A stretch of DNA of 64,000 nucleotides, from positions 124,001-188,000 of the forward strand of contig NZ_QYUK01000016.1 in the NCBI RefSeq assembly GCF_003590945.1, in the 5' to 3' direction. The position numbers were made by a program, and so were the translations under genes. The stretch comes from Oleomonas cavernae. Lineage in GTDB: Bacteria; Pseudomonadota; Alphaproteobacteria; Zavarziniales; Zavarziniaceae. This document shows, one piece after another, positions 21,249 to 29,367 of this stretch (positions are counted from its first letter, which is position 1; the number at the start of each line of letters is the position of its first letter). The notes under the pieces are model-generated. The model ran no database searches. It was given only the letters and a program-made list of their open reading frames with translations, and was not told where the DNA came from.

Positions 21249-22172
21249 ATGCCGCGGGCGCTCCTGGTTATTGTCATCTGGCTCGTCGCGGCCGCCGCCA
21301 GGGCGGGCGATGTAGCCCCCCTGCCGATGACCCGGATTGCGGACGGGATCTATGTCTATGCCGCGCCCTACGAACTGGCGACGCCTGAGAATGCCGACGG
21401 GATCGGCAACCTCGGCTTCATCGTCGGTGCCGACGCGGTCGCGGTGATCGACACCGGCGGCTCCTATGCCGTGGGCCAGCGCCTTCTGGCCGCGGTCCGG
21501 GCGCAGACCGAGCGCCCGGTCCGCTATGTCGTCAACACCCATGTCCACCCCGACCACGTCCTGGGCAACGCCGCCTTTCTGGGCCTGGACGCTCATTTTG
21601 TCGGGCACGCCAACCTGCCCCAGGCCCTCGCCGACCGGGGCCTAAGCTATCTCGCCGCGACCGCCCGGCTGATCGGCGACGCCGCCTTCGCTGGAACCCA
21701 GGCGATACCACCCGATCTGCTGGTGGCAGACCGGCTGACGCTCGACCTCGGCGATCGCACCATCCTCCTCGAGGCCTGGCCGACCGCCCACAGCAACACC
21801 GATCTCACCGTGTTCGACGAGAAGACCGGCACCTGGTTTCTCGGCGATCTGGTGTTTTCGGGCCATGTCCCGGCACTCGACGGCAGCCTCCGGGGCTGGC
21901 TGTCCGTGCTCGAGGCGATCGCCGCGAGACCCGCCGGGCGCATCGTCCCCGGCCACGGCCCGGCGACAATGCCCTGGCCGCAGGCAGCGGTGCCAACGCG
22001 GCGCTATCTCCAGCAGTTGGCGGGCGACATCCGACGCCTGATCGCGCAGGGGCGGACGATGCGCGACGCCGCGGCCCAGGCCGCTCAGGCGGAGCGGGAG
22101 CAGTGGACGCTCTTCGACGAATTTAACGGGCGCAACGCGACTAGCGCTTTTCATGAGCTGGAATGGGAGTAG
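21249..22172 (+). CDS. Quinoprotein-relay-type zinc metallohydrolase (metallo-beta-lactamase fold)
   Basis: A 307-residue exported protein: signal peptide of about 19 residues ending AAARA, then a metallo-beta-lactamase fold with the zinc motif THVHPDH (about residues 97-103), FLGDLVFSGH and PGHGPA. Proteins of this SoxH-related family accompany quinoprotein dehydrogenases and SoxYZ-like carriers, as here (carrier at 26501). ATG at 21249 follows AGGGAGGG. It ends the ABC operon and lies 376 bp before xoxF. Substrate not known. Confidence 0.82.
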   Translation: MPRALLVIVIWLVAAAARAGDVAPLPMTRIADGIYVYAAPYELATPENADGIGNLGFIVGADAVAVIDTGGSYAVGQRLLAAVRAQTERPVRYVVNTHVHPDHVLGNAAFLGLDAHFVGHANLPQALADRGLSYLAATARLIGDAAFAGTQAIPPDLLVADRLTLDLGDRTILLEAWPTAHSNTDLTVFDEKTGTWFLGDLVFSGHVPALDGSLRGWLSVLEAIAARPAGRIVPGHGPATMPWPQAAVPTRRYLQQLAGDIRRLIAQGRTMRDAAAQAAQAEREQWTLFDEFNGRNATSAFHELEWE

Positions 22173-22548
22173 TGTGCGAGCAACTGTCGGCGCCTGCGGC
22201 ACAATCCAGTTGTGCGGCGCATTGCTTCCCCTGGCGCAACGCAGCATAATAAACGTAACTTAATAAGTTAAAAATAATGATGACTTTGGCCCTTGCAGTA
22301 TTGCGTCGGCGATCGTCGCGCGATTAGAATTTGTCCATCTTCGACTTCCAACGGCACTGCGATGAGGATCACAGCGTCAGTTCGAGAGCGTGCAGGACTG
22401 CCTGTCGCCGCATGACTTCTTGGCGGGCGATACGCCAGCCGTGCGCGCTGTCGAAGAGTAGAGTGTAACATTAAGGCGTTAAGAGCACCGCCCAACCGGC
22501 GCGCTGTCGACCAAGGCATCGTGACCCATAATCACTCGGAGGACGCTC
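22173..22548 (+). promoter_or_regulatory. xoxF upstream region
   Basis: A gene-free stretch of 376 bp. It contains an inverted repeat GCACAA-TCCAG-TTGTGC at 22199-22215, an AT-rich patch at about 22245-22285, and a possible sigma-70 promoter TTGCGT (22300-22305), 18 nt, TAGAAT (22324-22329). GGAGGA at 22536-22541 is the xoxF ribosome site. No convincing small gene is present. Confidence 0.4.
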
Positions 22549-24351
22549 ATGAAAAAACTCATCTTGTGGACAGGATTGGCATGTTCGCTGTTGTTCGGCG
22601 CTGCCGCCAACGCGAACGACGAGGTACAGAAGCTCACCCAGGACCCCAACCAATGGGTCCTGCAGACCGGCGACTATGCCAACACACGTTACTCCAAGCT
22701 CGACCAGATCAACGCCGGCAACGTCAACAAGCTCCAGGTCGCCTGGACCTTTTCGACCGGTGTGCTGCGTGGCCATGAAGGCGCGCCGATCGTGGTCGGG
22801 GACATCATGTATGTCCACTCCCCCTTCCCCAACACGGTCTTCGCCCTGGACCTGAACGATGACGGGAAGATCATCTGGAAGTACGAGCCCAAGCAGGATC
22901 CCAACGTCATTCCTGTAATGTGCTGCGATACGGTCAACCGCGGCCTCGCCTATGCCGACGGCAAGGTGTTCCTGCACCAGGCCGATACCACGGTGGTGGC
23001 ACTCGATGCCAAGACCGGCAAGGTCGTCTGGTCGGTCGTCAACGGCGACCCGAAGGCCGGCGCCACCAACACGGCAACGGTCATGCCGGTCAAGGACAAG
23101 GTCCTCGTCGGCATTTCCGGCGGCGAGTTCGGCGTCCAGTGCCATGTCACCGCCTACGACCTGAAGACGGGCAAGCTCGCGTGGCGTGCCTATTCCGAAG
23201 GCCCCGACGACCAGATCCTGTTCGACCCGGTGAAGACCACCGCGCTCGGCAAGCCGGTCGGCGCGGACTCCAGCCTGAAGACCTGGCAGGGCGATCAATG
23301 GAAGACGGGCGGCGGCTGCACCTGGGGCTGGTACTCCTACGACCCCGCCACCAACCTCGTCTACTACGGCTCCGGCAACCCTTCGACCTGGAATCCGAAG
23401 CAGCGCCCGGGTGACAACAAGTGGTCCATGACCATCTTCGCCCGTGACGCCGATACCGGGGTCGCCAAGTGGGTCTATCAGATGACCCCGCACGACGAAT
23501 GGGACTATGACGGCATCAACGAAATGGTGCTGGTCGACCAGAAGATCGACGGCAAGGATCGCAACCTTCTCGTCCACTTCGATCGTAACGGCTTCGGCTA
23601 CACCCTGGACCGCAAGACCGGCGAACTGCTTGTCGCCGAGAAGTACGATCCGGCGGTGAACTGGGCCTCCAAGATCGACATGGACCCGAAAAGCGCCACC
23701 TACGGTCGCCCCCTGGTCGTGGCCCAGTACTCGACCGAACAGAATGGCGAGGACGTGAACTCCAAGGGCATCTGCCCGGCCGCCCTCGGCACCAAGGACC
23801 AGCAGCCTTCCGCCTTCTCGCCGCGTACCGGCTTGTTCTACGTGCCGACCAACCATGTCTGCATGGACTACGAGCCGTTCAAGGTGAGCTATACCCCGGG
23901 CCAGCCCTATGTTGGCGCCACCCTGTCGATGTACCCCGCCCCCAACAGCCATGGCGGCATGGGTAACTTCATCGCCTGGGATGCCACCAAGGGCAAGATC
24001 GTCTGGTCGCTGCCCGAGCAGTTCTCGGTCTGGTCGGGCGCCCTGGCAACCGCCGGCGATGTCGTCTTCTACGGCACGCTCGAAGGTTACCTGAAGGCGG
24101 TCGACGCCAAGACGGGCAAGGAACTCTACAAGTTCAAGACCCCGTCCGGCATCATCGGCAACGTCATGACCTACACCCACAAGGGCAAGCAGTATGTGGC
24201 GGTGCTCTCGGGCGTCGGCGGCTGGGCGGGTATCGGCCTGGCGGCCGGCCTCACCGACCCCAACGCCGGCCTGGGTGCGGTCGGTGGCTATGCGGCACTG
24301 AACAGCTATACCGCCCTGGGCGGTCAGCTGACGGTGTTCGCGGTCCCCTGA
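22549..24351 (+). CDS. xoxF: Lanthanide-dependent PQQ methanol dehydrogenase XoxF
   Basis: A 600-residue periplasmic quinoprotein with a signal peptide (about 21 residues, ending AAANA) and an eight-bladed propeller. It has the adjacent disulphide cysteines C125-C126 in MCCDTVNRG. The active site reads PHDEWDYDG with D319 and D321. D321 is the extra aspartate that coordinates a lanthanide; calcium-type MxaF has Ala there. The product oxidises methanol (and often formaldehyde) and reduces XoxG. Subclade XoxF5 is likely for an alphaproteobacterium but was not tested. It is followed by xoxG and xoxJ, the normal order. Confidence 0.97.
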   Translation: MKKLILWTGLACSLLFGAAANANDEVQKLTQDPNQWVLQTGDYANTRYSKLDQINAGNVNKLQVAWTFSTGVLRGHEGAPIVVGDIMYVHSPFPNTVFALDLNDDGKIIWKYEPKQDPNVIPVMCCDTVNRGLAYADGKVFLHQADTTVVALDAKTGKVVWSVVNGDPKAGATNTATVMPVKDKVLVGISGGEFGVQCHVTAYDLKTGKLAWRAYSEGPDDQILFDPVKTTALGKPVGADSSLKTWQGDQWKTGGGCTWGWYSYDPATNLVYYGSGNPSTWNPKQRPGDNKWSMTIFARDADTGVAKWVYQMTPHDEWDYDGINEMVLVDQKIDGKDRNLLVHFDRNGFGYTLDRKTGELLVAEKYDPAVNWASKIDMDPKSATYGRPLVVAQYSTEQNGEDVNSKGICPAALGTKDQQPSAFSPRTGLFYVPTNHVCMDYEPFKVSYTPGQPYVGATLSMYPAPNSHGGMGNFIAWDATKGKIVWSLPEQFSVWSGALATAGDVVFYGTLEGYLKAVDAKTGKELYKFKTPSGIIGNVMTYTHKGKQYVAVLSGVGGWAGIGLAAGLTDPNAGLGAVGGYAALNSYTALGGQLTVFAVP

Positions 24352-24385
24352 TCGGTTCGACGACAGCGTAACCACAACGGTAATG

Positions 24386-24423
24386 GAGGCTGGCGCTGCC
24401 CCTTTGGGCATCACGCCAGCCTC
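24386..24423 (+). other. Stem-loop between xoxF and xoxG
   Basis: Ten-base arms GAGGCTGGCG (24386-24395) and CGCCAGCCTC (24414-24423) enclose an 18-base loop, about 35 nt after the xoxF stop. No T-run follows, so it is not a standard intrinsic terminator. A role in mRNA 3'-end protection or in lowering xoxG relative to xoxF is inferred. Confidence 0.5.
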
Positions 24424-24518
24424 TCCCATCTGGGCAGAAACCTAGCGGAGCGTTGGCGTGCGAGGCGCCTCGTCGCCTCGGCCCATGGCGTTCCAGGACT
24501 TGAACGGGAGTGCAGGCC

Positions 24519-25076
24519 TTGTTTCCATCTGATCGTGACCGCAAATTACCCGCCTTCGGCCGGAAACACCGGGGCTGGCACCTCGCCGCACTTCTGCTCT
24601 GTGCCACGGCCGGCCTCGGGGCGGCGGCATCGGCGGCGCCCGGCACGGCAGTCGGCAGCGAAGACGGCAAGTACGTGGATGCCGAAGGCAGCCCCACCTA
24701 CAACATCGCGCCCGACGGCAAGCTGGACTGGTATACCTTCTCGGGTTACCGCCGGTATCATTCCGAATGCCACGTCTGCCACGGCCCGGACGGTGCCGGT
24801 TCGACCTATGCGCCGGCGCTGGCGGATTCCATGAAGACCCTCAACTACGAGCAGTTCATGACCATCGTCGTCCAGGGGCGAACGAACGTGGGCGCCGGCA
24901 ACCAGAAGGTGATGCCGAGCTTCGGCGAGAACCGCAACGTCATGTGTTATCTCGACGACATCTACGTCTACCTGCGCGCAAGGGGCGACGGCGCCCTTGG
25001 CCGGGTACGGCCCGAAGCACACGACCCCAAGCCGGAGAGCGCCAAAAGTGCCGAAGCTGCCTGCATGGGCAATTGA
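24519..25076 (+). CDS. xoxG: Cytochrome c XoxG, electron acceptor of XoxF
   Basis: About 185 residues: an N-terminal basic region and hydrophobic signal (LAALLLCATAGLGAAASA), then a single haem motif CHVCHG near residue 86, followed by GSTYAPALADSMKTL and VMPSFGENRNVMCYLDD, whose Met is the likely sixth ligand. It accepts electrons from reduced XoxF. TTG at 24519 is chosen because GGGAG lies 8 nt before it; GTG at 24510 would add three residues. The end overlaps the proposed xoxJ start. Confidence 0.88.
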   Translation: MFPSDRDRKLPAFGRKHRGWHLAALLLCATAGLGAAASAAPGTAVGSEDGKYVDAEGSPTYNIAPDGKLDWYTFSGYRRYHSECHVCHGPDGAGSTYAPALADSMKTLNYEQFMTIVVQGRTNVGAGNQKVMPSFGENRNVMCYLDDIYVYLRARGDGALGRVRPEAHDPKPESAKSAEAACMGN

Positions 25077-25929
25077 GTGGCGGCAGACGGTGCCGGCGGC
25101 GCTCGTCGCCGGCGCCGTCGCGCTCGGCGCCTGCCTTGCCGGCAACGGCGCGTTGGCCCAACAGGGGCCGGACCTGGTGGCCACGGACAAGTTGCGGGTC
25201 TGCGCCGACCCGTCGAACCTGCCCTTCTCCAACCGCGACAAGGCCGGCTTCGAGAACAAGATCGCCGAGATCGTCGCCGACGAGTTGAAGGTACCCGTGC
25301 GATACTTCTGGCTGCCGCAGGGGCCGGGCTTCGTCCGCAACACGCTGGCCACCGGCCTTTGCGACGTGATCATCGGCTATGCCTCCGGTGCCGACATCGT
25401 CCAGCACACCAATCCCTACTACCGCTCCACCTATGTCCTGGTCGTCAAGGCCGGCGGCCCGCTGGATGGCGTCGAGCGTCTCGAGGACGAGCGCCTCAAG
25501 GGCCGCAGGCTCGGCATCATCGCCGCCACCCCGCCGGCCGACCACCTGTTGCGCCTGGGCCTGCTTAAGGACGCGAAAACCTATTCCCTGCTGGTGGACC
25601 GCCGCTATGCCTCGCCGGCGGAGGAGGCCCTGGCAGACCTGGCGTCGGGTGTCATCGACGGCGCCCTGCTGTGGGGGCCGATCGGCGGCTACTTCGCCAA
25701 GCAGGCGGCGGTGCCGCTCAAGGTGATCCCGCTGGTGAAGGAGGTGGAACGTCCGGCGCTCAGTTTCCGCATCACCTTCGGCATCCGGCCCGACGAACTC
25801 GACTGGAAACATCGCCTCAACGACGTCATCCGCAAGCGCAAGGGTGATATCGACCGGGTTCTGGCCGATTACGGCGTGCCCCTGGTGGCCGATGACGGCA
25901 GCCCGGGCGCGGAGGGCAACCTGCAATGA
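25048..25929 (+). CDS. xoxJ: XoxJ/MxaJ-type periplasmic binding protein
   Basis: A solute-binding-protein-like product with LRVCADPSNLPFSNRDKAGFENKI near the mature N-terminus, the hallmark of the quinoprotein-dehydrogenase-associated family. XoxJ is needed for methanol dehydrogenase function, probably in assembly or activation rather than transport. GTG at 25048 is preferred: GGAGAG is 8 nt upstream and the reading gives a basic N-terminus plus signal peptide (cleavage after GALA). GTG at 25090 is an alternative. It overlaps xoxG by 29 nt, and its stop overlaps the next start (ATGA). Confidence 0.88.
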   Translation: MPKLPAWAIEWRQTVPAALVAGAVALGACLAGNGALAQQGPDLVATDKLRVCADPSNLPFSNRDKAGFENKIAEIVADELKVPVRYFWLPQGPGFVRNTLATGLCDVIIGYASGADIVQHTNPYYRSTYVLVVKAGGPLDGVERLEDERLKGRRLGIIAATPPADHLLRLGLLKDAKTYSLLVDRRYASPAEEALADLASGVIDGALLWGPIGGYFAKQAAVPLKVIPLVKEVERPALSFRITFGIRPDELDWKHRLNDVIRKRKGDIDRVLADYGVPLVADDGSPGAEGNLQ

Positions 25930-26477
25930 AGCCATGCCGGCACCTCGCGCCGCTGGCCCTCGCCTTGGCCGTCCTGTCGGCCGCGCCCGCCCTGGCAGAG
26001 GCGCCGGCCGAGCCTGACGGCTATCGCCTGGAGGACTACCGGGCCGCCACGCCGGCAACCCTGCGCGGCGCCACCGTGCTGACGACTCCGGACGCACAGG
26101 CCCTGTGGCAGGCCCAAAGCGCCCTGTTCGTCGATGTCCTGCCCCACGCGCCCAGGCCCGCCAACCTGCCCGCCGGCACGATCTGGCGGGACAAGCCGCA
26201 CGACAGCATCCCCGGCGCGGCCTGGCTGCCCGATGTCGGGCACGGCGCGCTGGCGGCCGAGACCGAGGCCTATTTCAAGCGCAACCTGGCGAGCCTGACG
26301 GCAGATGATCGCGACAAGCCGCTGGTCCTCTTCTGCAAAAAGGATTGCTGGATGTCGTGGAACGCGGCCAAGCGTGCGCTCGGCTATGGCTATCGTCATA
26401 TCTACTGGTACCCGGATGGTGTCGACGGCTGGGCCGCCGCCGCCCTGCCGCTCGCCCCGCTGGAACCGCGGCCATAG
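25926..26477 (+). CDS. PQQ-dependent catabolism-associated rhodanese-like protein with CxxxCW motif
   Basis: A 183-residue exported protein (signal peptide ending ALAEA) with a rhodanese-like fold. The family motif is FCKKDCWMSWNAAKRA near residues 137-152, with two cysteines spaced C-x3-C before Trp. Such proteins occur only with PQQ-dependent dehydrogenase loci; function is unknown but may be thiol or sulfur chemistry in the periplasm. ATG at 25926 overlaps the xoxJ stop. It precedes the SoxYZ-like carrier by 23 nt. Confidence 0.87.
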   Translation: MKPCRHLAPLALALAVLSAAPALAEAPAEPDGYRLEDYRAATPATLRGATVLTTPDAQALWQAQSALFVDVLPHAPRPANLPAGTIWRDKPHDSIPGAAWLPDVGHGALAAETEAYFKRNLASLTADDRDKPLVLFCKKDCWMSWNAAKRALGYGYRHIYWYPDGVDGWAAAALPLAPLEPRP

Positions 26478-26500
26478 GCGGGCCGCCTCGGAGGTGACCC

Positions 26501-27304
26501 ATGTTGTCCCGTATGCGCCATCTCGCCATCCAGGTGGCTGCGGCCGCGATGATCCTGGGCGCCACGGCGGCCGCCCGGGCCGCCGAGGACGAGGCCACCT
26601 GGACCTCGATCAAGCCCGACATCTTCGGCGAACGCGCCATCGCCGCCGATGCCGGGGTCATCTCGCTCGATGCGCCGGACCGGGCCGAGGATGCGGCCCT
26701 GGTGCCGATCGACATCCATATCGCGATCCCTGAGGCCGACCATCGCGCCGTCGTCGTGGTAACCCTGGTGGTCGACGAGAATCCCTCTCCCGTGGTCGCG
26801 ACCTTCACCCTGGGCGAGGCGACCCGGCACTTCGACCTGTCGACGCGGGTGCGCGTGAACGCCTATTCCTATGTTCGCGCCGTGGCGCAGACCAGCGACG
26901 GCACGCTCTACATGGCGCGGGCCTTCGTCAAGGCCTCGGGCGGCTGCTCGTCGCCCGCGGTCAAGGACCCGGCGGAGGCCAAGGCCAACCTGGGCAAGAT
27001 GCGCTTCCGCGTCTTTGCCGGAACCGGGCGGGACGAAGCGCAGGTCCAGATCCGCCATCCCAACTATTCCGGCCTGCAGATGGATCAGGTGACCCGCCTC
27101 TATACGCCGGCATGGTTCGTCCAGACCCTGTCGGTCACCCAGGGCGAGACCATCCTGTTCACCATGGAAGGCGGCATTTCGATCAGCGAGGATCCCACCT
27201 TCCGCTTCAGCTATCGCGCCGACGGCCGCCCCGTCACGGTGGAGGCCAAGGACACCGAGGGCCACGTCTTCCGCCAGGGCTTTACCGGCGATGGCGGCAC
27301 CTGA
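26501..27304 (+). CDS. Quinoprotein-dehydrogenase-associated SoxYZ-like carrier protein
   Basis: A 267-residue exported protein fusing a SoxY-like N-terminal domain and a SoxZ-like C-terminal domain. The SoxY-type swinging-arm region reads SGGCSSPAVKD, with C149 as the presumed carrier thiol; here it lies inside the chain instead of at the C-terminus of SoxY. The SoxZ part begins near residue 165 (MRFRVFAGTGRDEAQVQIRHP). Probably works with the metallohydrolase at 21249 and the rhodanese-like neighbour. ATG at 26501 follows GGAGGTG. Last gene of the xox operon. Confidence 0.86.
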   Translation: MLSRMRHLAIQVAAAAMILGATAAARAAEDEATWTSIKPDIFGERAIAADAGVISLDAPDRAEDAALVPIDIHIAIPEADHRAVVVVTLVVDENPSPVVATFTLGEATRHFDLSTRVRVNAYSYVRAVAQTSDGTLYMARAFVKASGGCSSPAVKDPAEAKANLGKMRFRVFAGTGRDEAQVQIRHPNYSGLQMDQVTRLYTPAWFVQTLSVTQGETILFTMEGGISISEDPTFRFSYRADGRPVTVEAKDTEGHVFRQGFTGDGGT

Positions 27305-27343
27305 CCTGTAGCCCTGCAGCCAAGGCGGGCCATGTAATCGTTG

Positions 27344-27425
27344 CCGTCATCCCGGCGAAGGCCGGGATCCATCCTGGGCCAGCACGAGATGTCGCAATGG
27401 ATTCCGGCCTTCGCCGGAATGACGG
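27344..27425. repeat. Inverted pair of palindromic intergenic repeats
   Basis: Two copies, in opposite orientation, of a ~29 bp element containing CCGGCGAAGGCCGG (27344-27372 and 27397-27425). The same pair arrangement recurs at 52359-52460, and a degenerate copy lies at about 61002-61026. It lies between the convergent carrier gene and the gene ending at 27454, where it could end transcription from both sides. Confidence 0.8.
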
Positions 27426-27453
27426 TGGAGGGAAAGCTTACGGCCGCCAGCCG

Positions 27454-27819
27454 CTACTTGAAGCAGCGGATCTCGGCTTCCGCCTGGGTTCGCCGCAAGT
27501 CGGCGACGATGTCGTCGAACTGCTTGGTACTGCGGAACACATTGGCCTGCAGCCCGATGCCCTGGCGCATCGACAGGATCGTTTCGGCTTCGACATAGCG
27601 GTCATAGGGCAGGATCGAGGCGATGACGTCGATCGAGCAGGAGCACCGCTGCATGGCATCATGGGTCTGGCCGTTCGCCGCCATGCAACCGAAGACATAG
27701 TCGACGCGGGCCTCGGTCGGGTAGTCGTTCTCGAAGGCCGGCGCGGCCGCCGCCGCCAGGGTCGGCGGGCAAAAGGCGAGCAATGCCGCCACGATCGCTT
27801 CAATCGGCCTTGGCATCAT
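27454..27819 (-). CDS. Exported hypothetical protein with paired cysteines
   Basis: About 121 residues from ATG at 27819: signal peptide (AIVAALLAFCPPTLAAAAA), then a mature domain with GCMAANGQTHDAMQRCSCSIDVIAS and a final RCFK. Four mature cysteines suggest disulphides. It overlaps the end of the upstream gene (stop at 27800-27802) by 20 nt, so the two are an operon. The C-terminus faces the xox operon. Not recognised as any named family; a methanol-oxidation accessory role is inferred from context only. Confidence 0.65.
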   Translation of the reverse strand: MMPRPIEAIVAALLAFCPPTLAAAAAPAFENDYPTEARVDYVFGCMAANGQTHDAMQRCSCSIDVIASILPYDRYVEAETILSMRQGIGLQANVFRSTKQFDDIVADLRRTQAEAEIRCFK

Positions 27820-28492
27820 AGACAATCTTCTCGTCAAGCAGCGATGCCCCCTGCCCGTTGTCGGCAGCCACGTGGATTTCGACAACCTCGCCCGGGATCT
27901 CTTTGGTTACGGTAAAGTCATAGGTCATGGTGTCGAGGCCCAGCATGCGATCCTTGTTGGGATCATCCTTGAAGGGAGTGATGCGCACACGCCAACCGGG
28001 CAGCGTGCGGCCGCCGGCCTCGACCGGCCCCGCCTCGACCGTGGCCTTGTCGCGCAGGCTGCCGCGGATCGCATTCTTCAGGTAGCGCGGGTTGACATGA
28101 AGCTGGGTCGACAGCACGCCGATGTGATTCTCCAGGAACAGGCTGACCATCGGGTTGCCTGTCATGTCCTCGAACGGGCCCGCGGCGCGCCGGTGTTCGC
28201 CGGTGAACAATTCAACCGCCACCGTGCGGGTCTCGGCCCGGCTGCCCGGCGTGATGGAGAGGCGAACCCGGTCGCTGAACGACGGGCCCAGCACCGCGTC
28301 ATCGGCGGTCCGGCGGCTGTAGGCATAGGTCAGGACATCGCCGGGATGCGTGTTGTCGAGCTGCGGCTCTTCAAACAGCAGGGTCCCGGCATCGGGCGGC
28401 ACCTCCCCGGCCCGCGCCAGACCACCGTGGACGGTAGCCCCCGCCGCCGCAATGGCCACGGCAAACAAAAACCACGGACTCCTCACACGCAT
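27800..28492 (-). CDS. Exported hypothetical protein near methanol dehydrogenase genes
   Basis: A 230-residue protein with a signal peptide (about 28 residues, ending GGLARA) and a mainly beta-strand mature part. It lacks membrane segments and cysteines in the mature region. ATG at 28492 has GGGAGA upstream, and a TATAAT box lies 52-57 nt before it (28544-28549). It is co-directional and overlapping with the gene ending at 27454 and lies downstream of the response regulator gene. Function unknown. Confidence 0.65.
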   Translation of the reverse strand: MRVRSPWFLFAVAIAAAGATVHGGLARAGEVPPDAGTLLFEEPQLDNTHPGDVLTYAYSRRTADDAVLGPSFSDRVRLSITPGSRAETRTVAVELFTGEHRRAAGPFEDMTGNPMVSLFLENHIGVLSTQLHVNPRYLKNAIRGSLRDKATVEAGPVEAGGRTLPGWRVRITPFKDDPNKDRMLGLDTMTYDFTVTKEIPGEVVEIHVAADNGQGASLLDEKIVYDAKAD

Positions 28493-28543
28493 TCTCCCTG
28501 GCGCCGGGCCGCTAATCGCCGCCCGTCAATTGTTTTTAAGAGG

Positions 28544-28549
28544 ATTATA
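28544..28549 (-). promoter_or_regulatory. Candidate -10 box upstream of the gene at 28492
   Basis: A perfect TATAAT on the minus strand in an AT-rich patch about 52 nt before the ATG at 28492. The -35 hexamer at normal spacing is poor, so activation by a regulator would be expected if this is a promoter. Confidence 0.35.
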
Positions 28550-28643
28550 AGATCTGCATTTCCCTTTATCAGAAGAAACGGCGATCATTACTGTCCGCTG
28601 CCTTGCTCTATACGGCAAGGAAAAAGCCCGCGCCCGCTGATGC

Positions 28644-29348
28644 TCAGCGTGACAGCGCGCTGTTGCCGGCCATGTTGAGCATGAAGCCACGGCCGCGCAC
28701 GGTGCCGATCGAGGGGCCCCCGACCCGCGTGATATCGGTGAACTTCCCGCGCAGATAGCCGACATAGACGTCGACGACGTTGAGGGAGACCCCGCCCTGG
28801 GTTGCCCACAGGCGGTCGAAGATGTCGCTGCGCGACACCGGATGGTTGGCACTGTGCATCAGCAGGGCCAGAAGCTCGGCCTCGCGCTGGGTCAGCTTGA
28901 TGTGCACGGTGCCGAAATGCGCCTGGCGCGTCTCCAGGTCGAGGATCAGGCGCCCGGCGATCAGTCGGGTACGCTCGTCCATGCCGACCGAGCGGTGCAG
29001 CAGGTGGGCCCGCAGGCGCGCCACCAGTTCGTCGAACTGGAAGGGCTTGACGATATAGTCGTCGGCCCCGGCCATCAGGCCATCGGCCCGGTCGCTGACT
29101 TCATCCTTGGCACTGAGAAACAGGATCGGGCCGGTATGGCCGTATTCGCGCAGCGAACGGCAGACATCGAGGCCCGAGCCGTCCGGCAGCACCATGTCGA
29201 GCAGCACGGCGCAGGGGTTGATCTCCTTGGCGGCGCCCAGCGCCTTGTCGGCCCGGTCGACCACGGTCACGTCGAAGCCGTCGGCCTTCAGGCCGCGGAT
29301 CAAGAAGGAACCGATATCGGCGTCGTCCTCGACAAGAAGTACGTTCAT
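28644..29348 (-). CDS. OmpR-family response regulator
   Basis: A 234-residue two-domain regulator: receiver domain with acidic pocket EDD (residues 7-9), phosphoacceptor D51 in LLDMVLPDG and the conserved Lys in FLSAKDE. The C-terminal winged helix (about 135-230) has TQREAELLALL and VDVYVGYLRGKF. It follows the histidine kinase by 19 nt on the same strand (kinase first). Located between the xox and pqq genes, it may control methanol oxidation, in the way MxbDM or MxcQE do in Methylorubrum; this is inference. Confidence 0.9.
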   Translation of the reverse strand: MNVLLVEDDADIGSFLIRGLKADGFDVTVVDRADKALGAAKEINPCAVLLDMVLPDGSGLDVCRSLREYGHTGPILFLSAKDEVSDRADGLMAGADDYIVKPFQFDELVARLRAHLLHRSVGMDERTRLIAGRLILDLETRQAHFGTVHIKLTQREAELLALLMHSANHPVSRSDIFDRLWATQGGVSLNVVDVYVGYLRGKFTDITRVGGPSIGTVRGRGFMLNMAGNSALSR

Positions 29349-29367
29349 CGCGTCGTTACCCTGCGCT

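Noticed and set aside
22268-22519. 83-codon minus-strand frame upstream of xoxF with a faint Nudix-like end
   Set aside because: No ribosome site, a low-complexity N-terminus and no Nudix box; it lies in the xoxF promoter region.
22471-24429. 652-codon minus-strand frame opposite xoxF
   Set aside because: Antisense to xoxF, no family features, and composition typical of a shadow frame.
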